Below are positions 1-41,027 of a stretch of DNA of 64,000 bases, piece by piece. The DNA comes from Doris montereyensis. Lineage: Eukaryota > Mollusca > Gastropoda > Nudibranchia > Dorididae. The translations under genes were made by a program, and so were the position numbers. The notes under the pieces were generated by a model. The model was not told where the DNA came from and did not search any database. It was given only the letters and a program-made list of their open reading frames with translations. Within the stretch, counting starts at the first letter, position 1; the number at the start of each line of letters is the position of its first letter. The DNA lies in NCBI GenBank assembly GCA_037039925.1, contig JAXRKP010001660.1, positions 32,501 to 96,500 of the forward strand. The letters run 5' to 3'.

Positions 1-40
1 AAATTATATTTATGATGCTCTCTTGAATTATTATTTTCAG

Positions 41-27971
<27,931 letters not shown>

Positions 27972-30135
27972 GGTGCTAGAATTGTGTCAGCATCCGTTAG
28001 AGAATTTTGACTCAAGAACATGAGGAGGATGTCTTCATGCACCAAAAGAATAAAATAGTGAAGAAACCAACCTGGGACTCAAAAGTTAAATGATATAATT
28101 ATTGTTGCATTGTAACTACTGCCTTTCCATCCAATAGAACATTTGTTCAACCTGCAAACATCCTGAGAGATTGCATGTAAATAATGGATCTGTTATACTA
28201 CTAACTACAGTATATAGATCATAGTTTTGTTGTCATTCATGCTTTTTTCCCCCATTATTGTCTGGTTTGCTTTCAACAACAAACATGTAATATCCCAATT
28301 TTGTGTCCGAGGGTAAAGCATTATCAGCAGTGATTTCTATGGTCTTCTGAAATAACTACACACCAAAAAAAGAAGAAAGAAAATAGCAACAAAAACAACC
28401 CCAGAGCAGATTAAAAGCAAAATGTATGATCATAATGGAATGTATGTATCTATGTATGTATGTAGATATTGGATAATCTTCCATGTTCTTTTTTGCACAT
28501 TTTTAATATTCAGACTAAGGTTGTCAGTTTTATTCCCAACATTTTATGGTATCCATAACCATGGCAACAGTCAGCACCAATTTTCCAATGCTGTACACAA
28601 AGTAATTTCTGTCATGTTTTTTGTGCTTTTGAAAAACATAATTTATTATTGTTGTTTCGTTTGATGGTTCACTTAGACCACTGATGTGTGCTAATAGTGT
28701 GATCATGATTTAGAGTATGAGAGCTATCACTAATCGGTGTTTTTTAACAACAGTATGTAAAAGATGGTAAAATGTAACCACATAATAAGCTCTCTTTCCA
28801 CACCATGGCTGTGCTTTTTTTTTTTAATAATCAATTGAAAAGTATATTATGCAGAATGATTGAATGAGCCTTGTATAAATGTTTGGTTCAATACGTGCTT
28901 GCCAGTGTACAGTTGATTTCTCAGATCAGTTTCCACCTGCAGGAGAATGCATCAGGTGTTAGTTCCCACCCACCCAAAACCTTTCCCCTTTCTTCCTTTT
29001 TTTTCTCTCTTTTTTTCTACAACTTTCCTTTCTATGTAATCCTGAGAATTTTCTCCGTACACGGATATTTTTATCTTGTCTCTTCCTGTTGAAGTATAAT
29101 ATATTATTTCATCTTGATTTTTTACCCTTTTTTTTACATGTTTTAACATTTTTTTAAACATTTTTTTTTCACCATGTATTCTTTTAATGTATCGAAGAGT
29201 TTCAGTTTCTTAAGTCTGTGCGACATCATTCTTTGTAAGAACATTTACTCATGGATTCTGTGATATTTGAATTTATTTTTGTTCACAACTGACAAAACCA
29301 GATTTAGGAATCTTGATCAAAATGAGACCAGATAATATCTTTTCATTTTATTTTAAACAAAATTTGAGGCATTTCCAGCTTCTTTTTTAATTATCGAATG
29401 GTAATTTTTTGTGTTATTAAATTATACTTACTTATAAGTTATTTTTTCTTTTTTTTTCTTTTTTTTTTACTGGGAGAATTGTAAGCAGGTAGTGTTGTAG
29501 AAATGTTATAAATATAGAATGTGTAATTGTTAGTTTGTCATTGTCATTGTAAGCATTTCACATATCGACTCAATCTGCATGGAGTTTTTTCTTTTTGTGT
29601 TTGTTTTATTTTAGTAAAGGTTTCAAATTTGTTTAATCATTTATTGCATACAATCTCACAGTGTTATCTTCTACTTCGTCAATTGTTTAGTACTGGTACT
29701 GGATACTACAACTTTGGTTGTGACCGCTGTGATCATGTTACTCTTCACATTGCGTTGAGTGTGTGTGGATGGATATGTGAAAGAGAAGGCAGGGGTTGGT
29801 TGGAGGCTGTAGTCATACAGAACAGCATACAGCGTTTTTTTCTTACATTACAAGTTTCCTAGGATTCCTGTAATCTTGCAAAGATATTAATGTCAGACCT
29901 CATCTCTATACAATTGGGGACTTTGAATAAGTGAAGTGTTAAATATGAACTATGCTTGCTTGTTCTTAATGGAATTGATACCAATGCAAAAATAATCATG
30001 TAAGAATGTTGTTTAACACAACTTATCCATACTAATACTATGCCTTCTTAGGCAGAGAGTGAATCTTTGATCAGAGGCTGTGGTAGTGTTGTGAGGGAAG
30101 ATTAAGTTATAAATGGTGTTGCTCAGAAAGGAATA
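27972..30135 (+). other. 3' untranslated/downstream region of the NEDD4 gene
   Basis: AT-rich, no protein-like frame. An early AATAAA at 28049 lies about 80 bases after the stop. T-rich elements at 28980-29180 and 29400-29470 look like UTR or low-complexity DNA. Where the transcript ends is not decided by the sequence. Confidence 0.5.
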
Positions 30136-32399
30136 TTAACCCATAAGTTCCCAGAAATTTTCCAATTTTACTATTGTAGACTCCCAGCATAACGGGCATA
30201 ACTCTTGATATGATTGAGACTTACTTTATTTAAAAAGTCATATAAATTCAACCATACGTTATAAAAATATTATTTCAACTGTATTGTGTACAGAAATAAA
30301 CATACTTTCATCCCATATATAACATGACATATATTTGAAATGAAAAGGTGAAAAATATATAATTAACACAGCAAATTTAATAAATTTTCTTCGTTTTCAA
30401 GACATAATTTTGTTTGATTGTTTTAAAAAAAAAAAATTAAGTTCTTCATGAAATTTGCATGGCACAGTTCATCGCACAAATGTGTATTGCACAGTAGACA
30501 GCCAAACACAGTTTCTGGGCGCTTGTCGGAAGGTGTTCTAATGTTTTTTTTGTGGCACATAAAACACTGCTTTTTTCGTCCTGGCAGACAGATGCGCAGA
30601 TGGCATCTCATGTCATTATTGGTTACACCAGCGGCTGCAGCACCAGTTTCTCTAACAGATCTCTTTCTGCTAGTAGTAGTACCGGTACACTACATGAGGA
30701 ATCTGGCAATTTCCATGTGAAATGCAAGGTGACTGAGCGGCTTTGCCGAGGCTGGCCGTGGCAGATTGCGGTAAATGATGTAGGCATTTACAATGGATAC
30801 CTCAGTAAGGTACCAAAAGCAGCTGCGCCACCACTTGAAGCTTTTGGGCCACGGGATAGTATGATCGGAGTTGATCATTCAGGTGCACCCCCTGCCATAT
30901 TGGAATTGTAAACAGATATTGGCAGTGGGATTTCCTTTTTCAACAACTCCTTCCTTGGTGCGTCGATTTGTTGTTGTTATTTGAGGCGGGACGTTGGTGG
31001 AGATTGTGGATACAGGCCGCTTGTCTCTCCAGAAACAGGCAACAATGTTCCCCACTTGTCTCATAAGGCACTGCCCTTTTTGAATTTTCTCCTTCAGGTC
31101 CGCAGGCTAGTTCTAGCGATTTTGCTGTGTGGTTGCGCAAGAATATGTGTCTTTATTGAGTAAGTCCTTTGCGAGGGGAATCAAACTAAAATAGTTGTCA
31201 AAATATAGGTGACGGTGTTGATTGAGGTAGCGGGCAGAAAGAGACATCACTACTCTGTGGCCCAAACCATTAGGCATGACATTGACAACATCTGATTTCC
31301 CGGTGTAGAATGAGAAGTCAGTCCTGTATCCATTTGACTTTGAGGAATCACAGCAACACCAAACCTTCACTCACTCCCCACGGATTCAGTTTGCCTTTGA
31401 TATATTGTTTGAAATAGAGTCTTCCTTGAAAAGGAATCACGGCCTCAAATCAATGCTCAAAGCCACACCAGGTAATTAATATGTCTGACATGATTTCAAA
31501 ACCTGATCAATTATCTTGAACATTGGGTCGTGGCCAGGTTGACCTCTAGGAATAAACTCTTCCTGATCAATGAGATGAAAATATCGGAAGATGTCTTGGT
31601 AGCGGTTGCAGCCATAACATCTGCAACGACAGGAACACGTAGAAGAGGGTCTGTTGACCAGTACATTACATATGCTGGCAATTTGTGGATACCAAACATA
31701 ATGTTGATGAAATTTTTTTTGAAATATCATCCTCCGTTATGGGTTTGAATGATCTAGGGGCACCCCTGCACGGCGTAGAGATTTGTTTGTTTAGCAATCA
31801 GGGTGAAAAATGACTGAGGGATGAAGAGATTGAAGAAATCAATAGGCTGGGAATCATAATTGAGATCCAAATCACTTAGATTTGGTCCCACACGTGAAGT
31901 GAGCATTTCAATTTCCACACATTTTGAAAGGTTGAGCTCCAGGGAAATTCTCCTTCACCAGAATTGTCGTCTGATTCTGAGTCTTGAGTCTGCGTCATTG
32001 AAGCCGATCGGTTCGGAGATTGAACTCGATCTAGATCTAGATCTAGTTGCCGCACTATTATTATCTAGATCGTCATCCAATTCAACTTCAATATCACTTT
32101 CGTCATTGATATCACCTTCTTCTTCATCAACGGGGCTATCAAAAACATCATTCGATGTCCGATTGACAAGATTTGAGAGAAAATTAAAGGCCATAGTCAC
32201 GCTTCAGTCGCTTGAGAAATGAGAGCTGTAAACGGATAACGAAAGAACTTCCACCCAAAATCGGTAACTTCCGTTAGTTTTGATATCGAAGTGATTATTA
32301 GTAGAAAAATCATATACCGAAGTGCTTTTCTTTCTTCTGGGCGATACGGGAAGCAACCATAGCGGGCGATGACGGGCGATATGGTAACTTATGGGTTAA
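30136..32399 (-). mobile_element. piggyBac element flanked by TTAA
   Basis: TTAA at 30136-30139 and 32396-32399 flank a 2256-bp element whose ends are inverted: CCCATAAGTTCCCA on the left and the complement of CCCATAAGTTACCA on the right (13 of 14 match). TTAA duplication with ends starting CCC is diagnostic of piggyBac. The transposase inside is on the minus strand. Confidence 0.92.
30423..32200 (-). pseudogene. piggyBac (PGBD4-like) transposase, frame broken
   Basis: Reading down: an acidic N-terminus (DSPVDEEEGDINDESDIEVE, about 32140), MGIHKLPAYVMYWSTDPLL (31700-31640), YQDIFRYFHLIDQEEF (31600), a GRLYFKQYIKGKLNPWGV segment (31420), then GLGHRVVMSLSARYLNQHRH with LYFDNYFS (31290-31210). 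It ends in a Cys-rich finger, CFMCHKKN...VFGCLLCNTHLCDELC (30590-30450). These are the blocks of the DDE_Tnp_1_7 family and its C-terminal cysteine domain. Frames change several times, and near 31378 a four-base GTGA duplication breaks the frame, so some damage looks genuine. Confidence 0.88.
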
Positions 32400-32589
32400 G
32401 CGGAAACAGCAAACAATCAATTTGATGTGCTTTTGATGGAACTAACCCTAACTAAAACATGAAATCTGAAGTTGTTCTTTCATCATACCTTAACAAAGCA
32501 GTGCTGTCAGCAATAGTCAATGAAAGCTTGAGAGTTTTATAAAGCATAACAATAATGTCATGTTCTTCTAGAGTTTCCGAATAGGTGAA

Positions 32590-32800
32590 ATACCTAAATT
32601 CAAAGTTGAGCGTAGAGATCAGGAGCAGAGTCCGGATATTTTTAGACGTACAGCACAATGCCGTAGTTTGCCATTTTCTTTCCACAACGACTTTACTTTC
32701 ACCCAGTCTGAATAGACCATTATACTGCTGGGTCGACGGGATAGCAGAGCCAGATCAATTTCCTTAGACCGGGAATGAAACTCAGTTCTCCTTGGCGATA
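32590..32800. repeat. Dispersed repeat, copy 2 (partner at 2285-2440)
   Basis: GATCAGGAGCAGAGTCCG, ACAGCACAATGCCGTAGTTT and CTGCTGGGTCGACGGGATAG are collinear with the copy at 2.3 kb. Confidence 0.6.
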
Positions 32801-33649
32801 GTCAAATGTTCTACAAACTGAGCTTCCAGTTTCTGAAAAGTGGAGAGATGAATTGAAAATATAACTCTCATTTATCATCATTTGATATAAAAAGAGCAGA
32901 ATATACAACCAAACATACTCCGTTTTGTGTAGGTTTAAAAGCCAGTGATATGGATAAATTAGCTCTCAATTTTTCATAAAACAAATAGGCTTACCGTCTG
33001 AAGTGTACAAACTGCTTTCCAGCTTGAATTAATCCTATTTTTGCCCTTCAAAATTATGAACTGTATTCCATAACGGCTTTATTCTTTTAGGCATGTTTTT
33101 CTCTTTTTTTTTCCATACACATAGCTGTGTTTGTTTTTTTCTCTCGTGTTATTTAAAGTGGCATTAATCCAGTATATATGTGCAGCGCAACTGTGTTAAA
33201 CTGAAGAGTGAAATTGATTGTGCAATCCAAAGCATAAATTGAAGTGTTGATGCGACATAAACCACACAGGATAAATTCGTCTTGTTTAATTATTTTATAA
33301 AGAAGAATCTTTTTTCTTCATGTTGAACGTGTTTTTACATTTTGTTTTCAGTGTATGTCAGTTAATGGACACAATGTTCTATTGCTCATGCTGTTTATCA
33401 TACAATGCATCTCCAACTGCGTTCTCTTTTGTTCATGTTTCCACACAAATTTGATTTCAGGCACACATATTCTTGAAACTGAAAATTCGTCAACAGATGT
33501 AATTATTTTTATTCAAATGATCAGTCACTTTTTTTAAATATATAAGATATTACTTCTTGTGTGGATCATATGACAAGATGATATCTTCAGCTGTTTAATC
33601 TGAGGAAAAGCTGTAATTCCCTTTTTGATATATAACGAACATGATTTTG

Positions 33650-33655
33650 AATAAA
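33650..33655 (+). terminator. Candidate distal polyadenylation signal AATAAA
   Basis: AATAAA followed within 60 bases by a GT-rich TCTTTTGTTTTGTCTGG. It could end a long NEDD4 3' UTR that would then include the piggyBac insertion, or belong to another transcript. Confidence 0.3.
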
Positions 33656-33733
33656 GTTTTCCTACTATAAATGTAAACCAAACTTAGTCTTTTGTTTTGT
33701 CTGGAATTTTTCTTTATTCATTGTGTTTTGCAG

Positions 33734-34759
33734 ATGGATTTTTTTTGGAAGAGAGGTATAATATATATAATACTAATACGCAGTCTACGACAACGGACAA
33801 GAATAACATTTCTGTAAGCTAAAAGTTGGGACAATTTAACTCACTGTCATTTTTCGTTTCAGACAATTGAGAAACGCCAGGTATTTTGATACATAATTGG
33901 GTTTTTAAAACACTGTAATTGCATTATTTGAGGTAGATACATAAATCAAAATAAATTCTCTTAAGAACAAAAAATGTCTGGATAATGTTGGTAGATTCTA
34001 GTTTCAGCATGTAAAGTTTCAATTATTCTTGGAAAGAAAAACTTTTTCCATAAACTGGGTAGTACATTTAGATTCAGGCATAGACATATTTAGTGTTTCA
34101 CTTCTTTCTAGGTGATCCAGCACCATAAAGATCAGATTCACTTTTAAATTTAGAGCTTGTTGAAAGGGGCGAAAAATTTTTTAAGTGCAAACTTATTGAC
34201 TACTAGTACTAGAGCCATGCCCATCTCCTTTCGATTTCCAGTAAAGGATATGCTATCCAATAAATATTTTATGACGCGTCTACATACTAATGATTCGAGT
34301 TGACTATATATGTGTGAGAAATGACGATACCGAAAGGAATCAGGAACAAGTACTTTTTTTTTTTTAGGAAATCAATACCAACGAGTTTTAGCTTTGGCAG
34401 CCAACAGTCTATTGGTGGGACCCAATACATGGCACTATCAATATCAGTACCATAATGGCAGCGAGTTAAGTAAGTGGATTAAAACGTCTTATTCTTTTTT
34501 AATTTGGACATTTTAAGTACATTAAATCATCTTGTTGATTTTAACATCAAGAATGCCTTGACAGTAAAGAATTATAGATGTAATATTTACTATCTTTCTA
34601 TTTACAAAAATATGCTCATTTTCTATATGACCTTTACCTCTGTAGCAGTAGCAGAATAAAATTTCGCTCACAAAGTGTTTTCTGCTCGTCTCAACAATAC
34701 CAAGCAAGATTAACTTTTCCCTATATCACCATTTCAGCTACGTCATTATCTGGAGCAAG
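33734..34759 (+). other. Possible spliced exons of an unknown + strand transcript
   Basis: Three segments are bounded by good splice sites: 33734-33813 (TTTTGCAG / GTAAGC), 34369-34468 (TTTTTTAG / GTAAGT) and 34738-34759 (ATTTCAG / GTGAGG). In one frame the second reads NQYQRVLALAANSLLVGPNT then WHYQYQYHNGSEL and joins the third as TTSLSGAR. No protein family is recognised and chance splice motifs are possible. Confidence 0.25.
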
Positions 34760-36220
34760 GTGAGGAATTATTTATACATGTATTTGAATTTTGTACCAAA
34801 CGAAGATATAATCTATTTATATAATTCTGAGTTCGGAGTATCATTTTTTGTTCGCCAAAGGCTCTATTATCAGGCCACTAAAAGTAACCATATTTTGCAT
34901 GTATGTGCTAACTGATAACAAGATTATTTTCATTCGAAGAATTCTGCTACCAGAAGTGACTTTAAATTATTGAAAATTTTGTTATTTCCCATCTTTACTT
35001 GAGTAGAATTTTCATTCGCCCAGGTCACCATTATGAACAGGTTATAATGAAAAAATTGGAAAAGTACCATTCACGCCTACCTGTGTAACCTCAGTATCCA
35101 ATCCTAACCCCAACTTATAATTGTACTTGATATCACCTAGGGCGTGACATGCTTATTTAACACATGTATAAAGATAAGCGTGGATGCAGGTCTGCTGGTG
35201 TTGGCCTCACACAGCTTCTTAAAACAAATCAAAGAAATCAATGGGATTTTTAATTTAGTTTATTTCAAATCTATGAGTATGAGTGTTATCAATAACAGTA
35301 CATGAGTGCTATAGGTGAAGGTACTCTCACAGAGAGCATATTTAACACTGCTTCTTATAATTTTACTATATAAGTATTAGATTATGAAGTAATCAAAGAA
35401 AACAAGATTAAATTCAGAAAAGAGTCACTGGCAACTTTTCAAAACATGTTTTAATTTTACTTAAGTTTATTTGCATCAAGTTATCCATCATTTGAGTATT
35501 ATATATTACTATTATTAGCAGTGTATGGTGTGGTAAAAATCTCCTTTTGTCCCGTTAATGTGCTGTATTTGGCATCATGTGTTTAATGTGCCTTTGATTT
35601 ACATCTTACATGACAGTTGAAGTTGTTGTCATTAAGACTGCATTAATTAGCAGAAGAATATAGGAAAAGGACTTTTGTTGATCCTAAAAAAATGTTTTTT
35701 TTAAATGTCTCCCTCTCCTTTCTCATTGCAATTAAACAATGAGGAGTGGCCATGATTTAATCAATGGTTTATGACCAGATGAATGGTTCCTGTTACTAAT
35801 GATGACATTAAGTATGTGAATATTATGAAGACAAAGACTGTTACCAGTGTTACCGATAGTGTTAAAATAGAGAAAGAATACGGTTGTCTGTTTTAATTCA
35901 AAGATTTTATTTGATCATCATGTATAATTTTCATCTCATTTATACTTAATCTGTTCTTAATAATTAAAAAAATCTTACCTTTGTACTATTTCTCAATACT
36001 GTCACAGTGACAACAAAAAATGCACCAGTCTGAGTCAGTCTGGTTTTTGTTCACTATCTGAAAAGTTATCATTTCTTTAATATTTTTCTCTGAATTAAAC
36101 AGCTCATAAACACTATAACTATAAGTCTTACTATCATCACTATACTGATCACATAACAGTCATGTAAGCAGATTGTGAACTCAGCAATGATCTCGATGAA
36201 GTCTTGTCTTCCTCATCCTA
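34760..36220. other. Intergenic, nothing recognised
   Basis: AT-rich sequence with no long frame, no repeat that I could pair elsewhere in the window and no structural RNA. Confidence 0.6.
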
Positions 36221-36224
36221 GCTG

Positions 36225-36350
36225 GCGGTCGGCGGGGTCTTCTGGTAGGCTCTTCCTTCCTTTCACTCTTTCACACTTCTTTTATCTTGCTGTTACCTCT
36301 TAATTCAGTCTGAGATCACTGCATATGGTGGACGTGGTAAATATAGAGCA
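36225..36350 (+). repeat. GAGATCACC dispersed repeat, copy 3
   Basis: GGCGGTCGGCGGGGTCTTCT, CTTTTATCTTGCTGTTACC and TCTGAGATCACTGCATATGG in family order. Confidence 0.75.
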
Positions 36351-36855
36351 ATCCTCATCTTATCATTATCATTTATAGGCATAAGCATACTTGCAAGTAT
36401 TATTCCATTTCTGTACATTTCAATTTAAGTGTTGTAATTGTTACTAACTTATTCTACACCATATACAATGTAACATTCTTTATGATTTTACACCCTTTAT
36501 ATAATTTCTGCTGTGCTATTTATATATCATATACATACTTTATCTAATATATCATTCAATATTTCATTTATATAGAACTATGAAATAAATCGTCTTTATT
36601 TTATCCTTTTTTTCCTTATTTATGTCTATGCATTGACTGAGCCATGTGGGGAGGTTCCCAGATAAGAGTAGAGTACATGCTTTTGTATGATAAAATAAGC
36701 ATGATCAATATAAATTATATATTGTCCATGCTATTTGAAGTGAAAAATCTTGAAATTTTATAAGGAAAACTTTTTCTTTCTACAGTCAGTTAACAAGATC
36801 TAAGCCATGGTCACTCTGTTTTGTCATTATTCAGTATATTTTAATGTGTTAGAGA

Positions 36856-36857
<2 letters not shown>

Positions 36858-36891
<34 letters not shown>

Positions 36892-36904
36892 TATATATAT
36901 ATAT
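36858..36904. repeat. (AT)n microsatellite
   Basis: About 45 bases of alternating AT with one interruption (TTAATA), in an intergenic AT-rich stretch. Confidence 0.95.
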
Positions 36905-37299
36905 GCACCCCATACAGAGTACTGGCACCTTTTACTTGTTTTACAATGGTCTTTTGACATTTTAAGAATAAATGACATTGAATTATTTTTTCACACATAC
37001 ATTATTTCAATGCTTGAAATCTTCAGCAGATATTCTTTAATTCATGTTTTATGGTTATTTTGTTATTGTTTTTTTTAACGGTTTGATTCTAATTTTGTGT
37101 ATGTCTATCTATCGAGGTGAAAGTCGCAAACCCTGTGTCCAATTTTGGATGTTTTAAGAAATCAAAGAAAATGATGTTGTGCTTTTTAATCTATTTTCAC
37201 AGACATACATGTTTTGCAAGTGTCAAAAACTAGACCCAATAGGGATACATGGATTGCTCATATGGTTATTATATGGGTTTCTATTGGTTCTTGTGCCAC

Positions 37300-37435
37300 A
37301 GGCGGGTGCTGCTGGTAGGTCTTACTTCTTTCCTTTTACTCTTTCACTTCTCTTTTATCTTACTGTTTCCTCTTAATTCACCCTGAGATCACCACGGTGG
37401 TGGATGGGGTAAATTTCAATTAAACAAAACAAACA
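37300..37435 (+). repeat. GAGATCACC dispersed repeat, copy 4
   Basis: Best preserved copy: GGCGGGTGCTGCTGGTAGGT, TTACTGTTTCCTCTTAATTC, ACCCTGAGATCACCACGGTG and GGGGTAAATTTCAATTAAAC. It suggests a unit of about 130 bp. Confidence 0.8.
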
Positions 37436-37439
37436 AATC

Positions 37440-39125
37440 TTGTGCCACAGAATCCAAACTAGACAAAGTATAGGGGCTTCCAAATGTTAAAAAAGCGAGA
37501 GAGAAAAGGTGTTACTAATTTTAGATACAGTACGGTTTGCAACTTTCACCGTCAATAAGTGTATACATTACAGATACAAAGTAGATTTTATATTGCCAAA
37601 ATAATTTAATTGAACGTTATTTCCAAAGCTGAAGCGACCATGACTGTTTTACTGACAGTAGTGACAGGATGAAACTAGTGAATTTAAAAGATTTATCTTG
37701 AGGTTTCCCTTTTTTGGAAATTATGGCCACTGCAATACTGCTTGGCACTGGCAGATTTATTTCTCTATGTTTTGTCTCTACGCTTCAGTAAGACGGCAAA
37801 GTTATGCCAGTAATTCTTAGAAAATGTGAAGTATCAATTGTGGCAATTTTTGTTAAATAGATTAAATTTAGTCAGATAATTGTAGTTTTTTGTTAGGGTT
37901 TTTTTTAGGGTTAAAAAAAAAAGATTTATTCTTACGTTCTGAAAGAAACATAAGAAATCTGTACCACTATCGGTCCAATGTTTGGATAAATTATCTAAAT
38001 TTAACATTTGTTCTATAATATTAGCTGTAACCATCGGAGTTACATGAGTTAACTTATTATTTTCTGAATAATTGAATGCTATCATAATATTCCATTCATC
38101 GTTTTAAAAGTTAAAAGAAATGTCTTTAGGCCATTTCTAGCCTTTACAGAAAATGTAAACCTATTCGGTTGAGAAATTAAGACACTAGATTTGATTGCAT
38201 TTTGGCTTCTTTGTATTTATAATACACGTAGATATTTATATATAGATTCTCTGACACCCTGACAAAAATTAATAAAAATTGCAAATTTATTTCATATGTA
38301 TGTACATGTATATGTATCATTTGCTATTTTATTTGATAGCTGCCAGCACATGACATGATAATGATGACTATACGTTATGTAGTTCTTTTTAATATATGGT
38401 TTGTATTATTAATTGTAATTTATGACTTATTGGTGATATTCTTTCATTGTAATCATTGTCACATGCATTTGTAAGCTTTGCATAACAGATCTCATGTTGT
38501 GTACTTAGTAAAATTATATTAGTATTACCCGCCTTTGCACTTGTTTATTTTTATTATAATATTATTAACCTCACTACTACTAGATTTTGTTATGAACATG
38601 AGAAGGCATTTTAAAACTAAAGTTATCAACTGTAACTTACAAATTACATGTATATCTTGTATAAGTTGAATGTTTTTCAATATCAAGAGTGGGATTTCAT
38701 GTTTTGTTTTCCTTAATCTCATGGAGATTGAAGTTTTCATAATGCATATATCTTCTTTGAGTTTCCTTGAGGTCATTTGTGCATGATCTCTTAAATTTTT
38801 GTTTCTTCTCTGATCTAGTGATCACTCCTTTTGAAAACAATTTTAACAACCTTGAATAATAAATCCCTGAACATAAACGTGTACACCAAAAATACGCTCA
38901 AATTAACGTTTGGTAAAATACACCATATTTTTATCCCACGAAACCAATATTTCTTGGCTTCATTTATGACAAATGCATTTTCTGTGTATGCTCAGAAGAA
39001 GAAAAAATAATGATTTGTACATTGTGTTTTCCAGAGAAAATAAAATAGCTTGTTTGCATCAATTGTATTATCTCTTGGAGAAATTTTATAAGAATATTGA
39101 CACACACACATCTACTTGCATATAT
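37440..39125. other. Intergenic, nothing recognised
   Basis: AT-rich, several short open frames without protein-like composition. No pairable repeat seen. Confidence 0.55.
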
Positions 39126-39129
39126 TACA

Positions 39130-39250
39130 CAATTGGGGTTGGCGGGTACTACTGAAAGGTTGTTCTTCACTTTCACTTATCTTTCACCTTATTGTTTCCT
39201 CTTAATTCACTGCTTATGGCAGGTGGGATGAATTTCAAATAAAATTATTG
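39130..39250 (+). repeat. GAGATCACC dispersed repeat, copy 5 (degenerate)
   Basis: GGGTTGGCGGGTACTACTG and CTTATTGTTTCCTCTTAATT are present, but the GAGATCACC block itself is deleted (TTCACTGCTTATGGCAGG). Confidence 0.65.
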
Positions 39251-39899
39251 AAATAGACAAAGCACATATATGCATAAGGTACATGTGTGTGTTTGTGTGT
39301 AAAGCTTATCTTTAGACCTTTTTTATTTATGTTAGGCCTCTTGATTTAGCAGATGTGCATCTTAAAACGTCTCGCCTCCCTCTCTCTCTCTCTCTGTACA
39401 TGTGTGTGTGTGTGTGAGAGACACAACCAGTTTTCTTTAAGAGAACACCAATGATTAAAAGTAAAACAACGTATTGTATAAGAGAACTACCATGCGACAG
39501 AATTTCTTGAAATACTATTGGGTATATGAGAAGAACTATACTGAAAGTTATACTATAGGTACACATACATATAGTTATGAATGCAAAGCAACCGACCAAA
39601 TCAAATTATAGCTTTGCTCAATACATAACATGAATAAAATGTGGTCTATAATATAAGTATGAGGCAACACATTTCTCACTGCCCCAGTGTGTCAATAGCA
39701 CACTTACACAATACAGCCACTACAGGGATGGAGTGAAGACAAACAGTGAGGCAAAATAAAACAATAGTTTAGACCTATAGAAAGTTGTAGATCTAGGACA
39801 CCAGCGTCACAAACTGACAGTGAATGTAACAAACTGCTAGTCATGCTTGGATTCGTACGAAAAAACCTTCTTAGTGAAAATCTTGTGTTACAGGTTAAG

Positions 39900-40530
39900 G
39901 CACTGTCTCAGAGGGAAAATTAAGAGAAGAAATCAGCGAGAGAATCCAAGAGGCATAAACAATACATTTGTATATATAACCATAAAGGGAAAGGCATTTG
40001 TAAGTAAACAAGAATTGTCAACAAAAACCAAAATGGCAGTATACAACACAGTTTATTGTCCTACTCTCCTCTATAGCAACGCGAAATCTGGACCTCAGAC
40101 AGTAGAGAATACAGTAGAGTACAAACATCTGAAATGAAATATCGGAGAAGAGTAGTAATAATAAGGAAAACTAAGAGACAAAATCACAAACACAACCATG
40201 AGAGATCAAACCAAATAGATTGAACAAGAATTAAGAATATGATAGAAATAAATCAACTCAGATTGTTAAGGCATGTAAACAGAATAAATGATGAGAGAAT
40301 AGCTAAATCAGTATACAATGCTAAAACCTACAGATAAAAGACCAAAAGGCAGACCTCAGAAATAGTGGGAAGAAGACATACAAAGAGGCACTTAAACAAA
40401 GAAATTTAACTTTCACAGAAGCAAACAGAAAATGTAAGGACCGGGTAGCCTGGAGAAAGATCATTTCAGACTTCTAAACCCACCTTACACCAGAGGTAGA
40501 AAGAGACCTGATAAAGAAATAAAGTCAGCA
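39900..40530 (+). mobile_element. 5'-truncated copy of the 51-54 kb LINE
   Basis: From GAGGGAAAATTAAGAGAAGA onward it follows 54157-54735 of the full element: AAGGCATTTGTAAGTAAACA, AAAATGGCAGTATACAACAC, GTCCTACTCTCCTCTATAGC, and it ends GATAAAGAAATAAAG. Several indels; the frame is destroyed. Confidence 0.88.
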
Positions 40531-40534
40531 TTGT

Positions 40535-40605
40535 TTGTAGTGCGCTCTCTTTTCATGGCAAAGCGATGGGTGTTGACACAGAGGTCATGGGGTACAGGGA
40601 TGAAT
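40535..40605 (+). repeat. SINE head fragment like that of the 5.5 kb hairpin
   Basis: CTTTTCATGGCAAAGCGATG with GACACAGAGGTCATGGGG corresponds to CTTTTCATGGCAAGGCGATG and CGCAGAGGTCGCGGG at 5533-5580. Confidence 0.6.
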
Positions 40606-41027
40606 GTGTATAGGAAGGGGATACATTTTGTGACTTATGTATGGTTTAATGGTATAGTAGTAGTAGTATGCTAATGCTAGATTTAAGATTTGCACCTCAG
40701 TGTATTATTAAATTAGTATTATTAAGAAACAATTCAAATACGTTATTGCATCCCAGAGGGAAATTTGTTTATTCATGAAGACAAGAAATTTGAAAACAAA
40801 TCCAGAAACAACTAAAACTAAAAGACAAAAACATGCACATAAATTCCATTGTCAGGGTACATGCTGGTTGAGGAATTCAACTTCGTGATATATATGCTTG
40901 TTTTGCCTGAATACTCATTTTCTCTGCTTCATTATAGTTTGCCTCACTGTTAGTCTTCACCCCATCCCTGTAGTGGCTGTAATGTGTAAGTGTGCTACTG
41001 ACATCATGGGCTAGTGAGAACCCTTCC

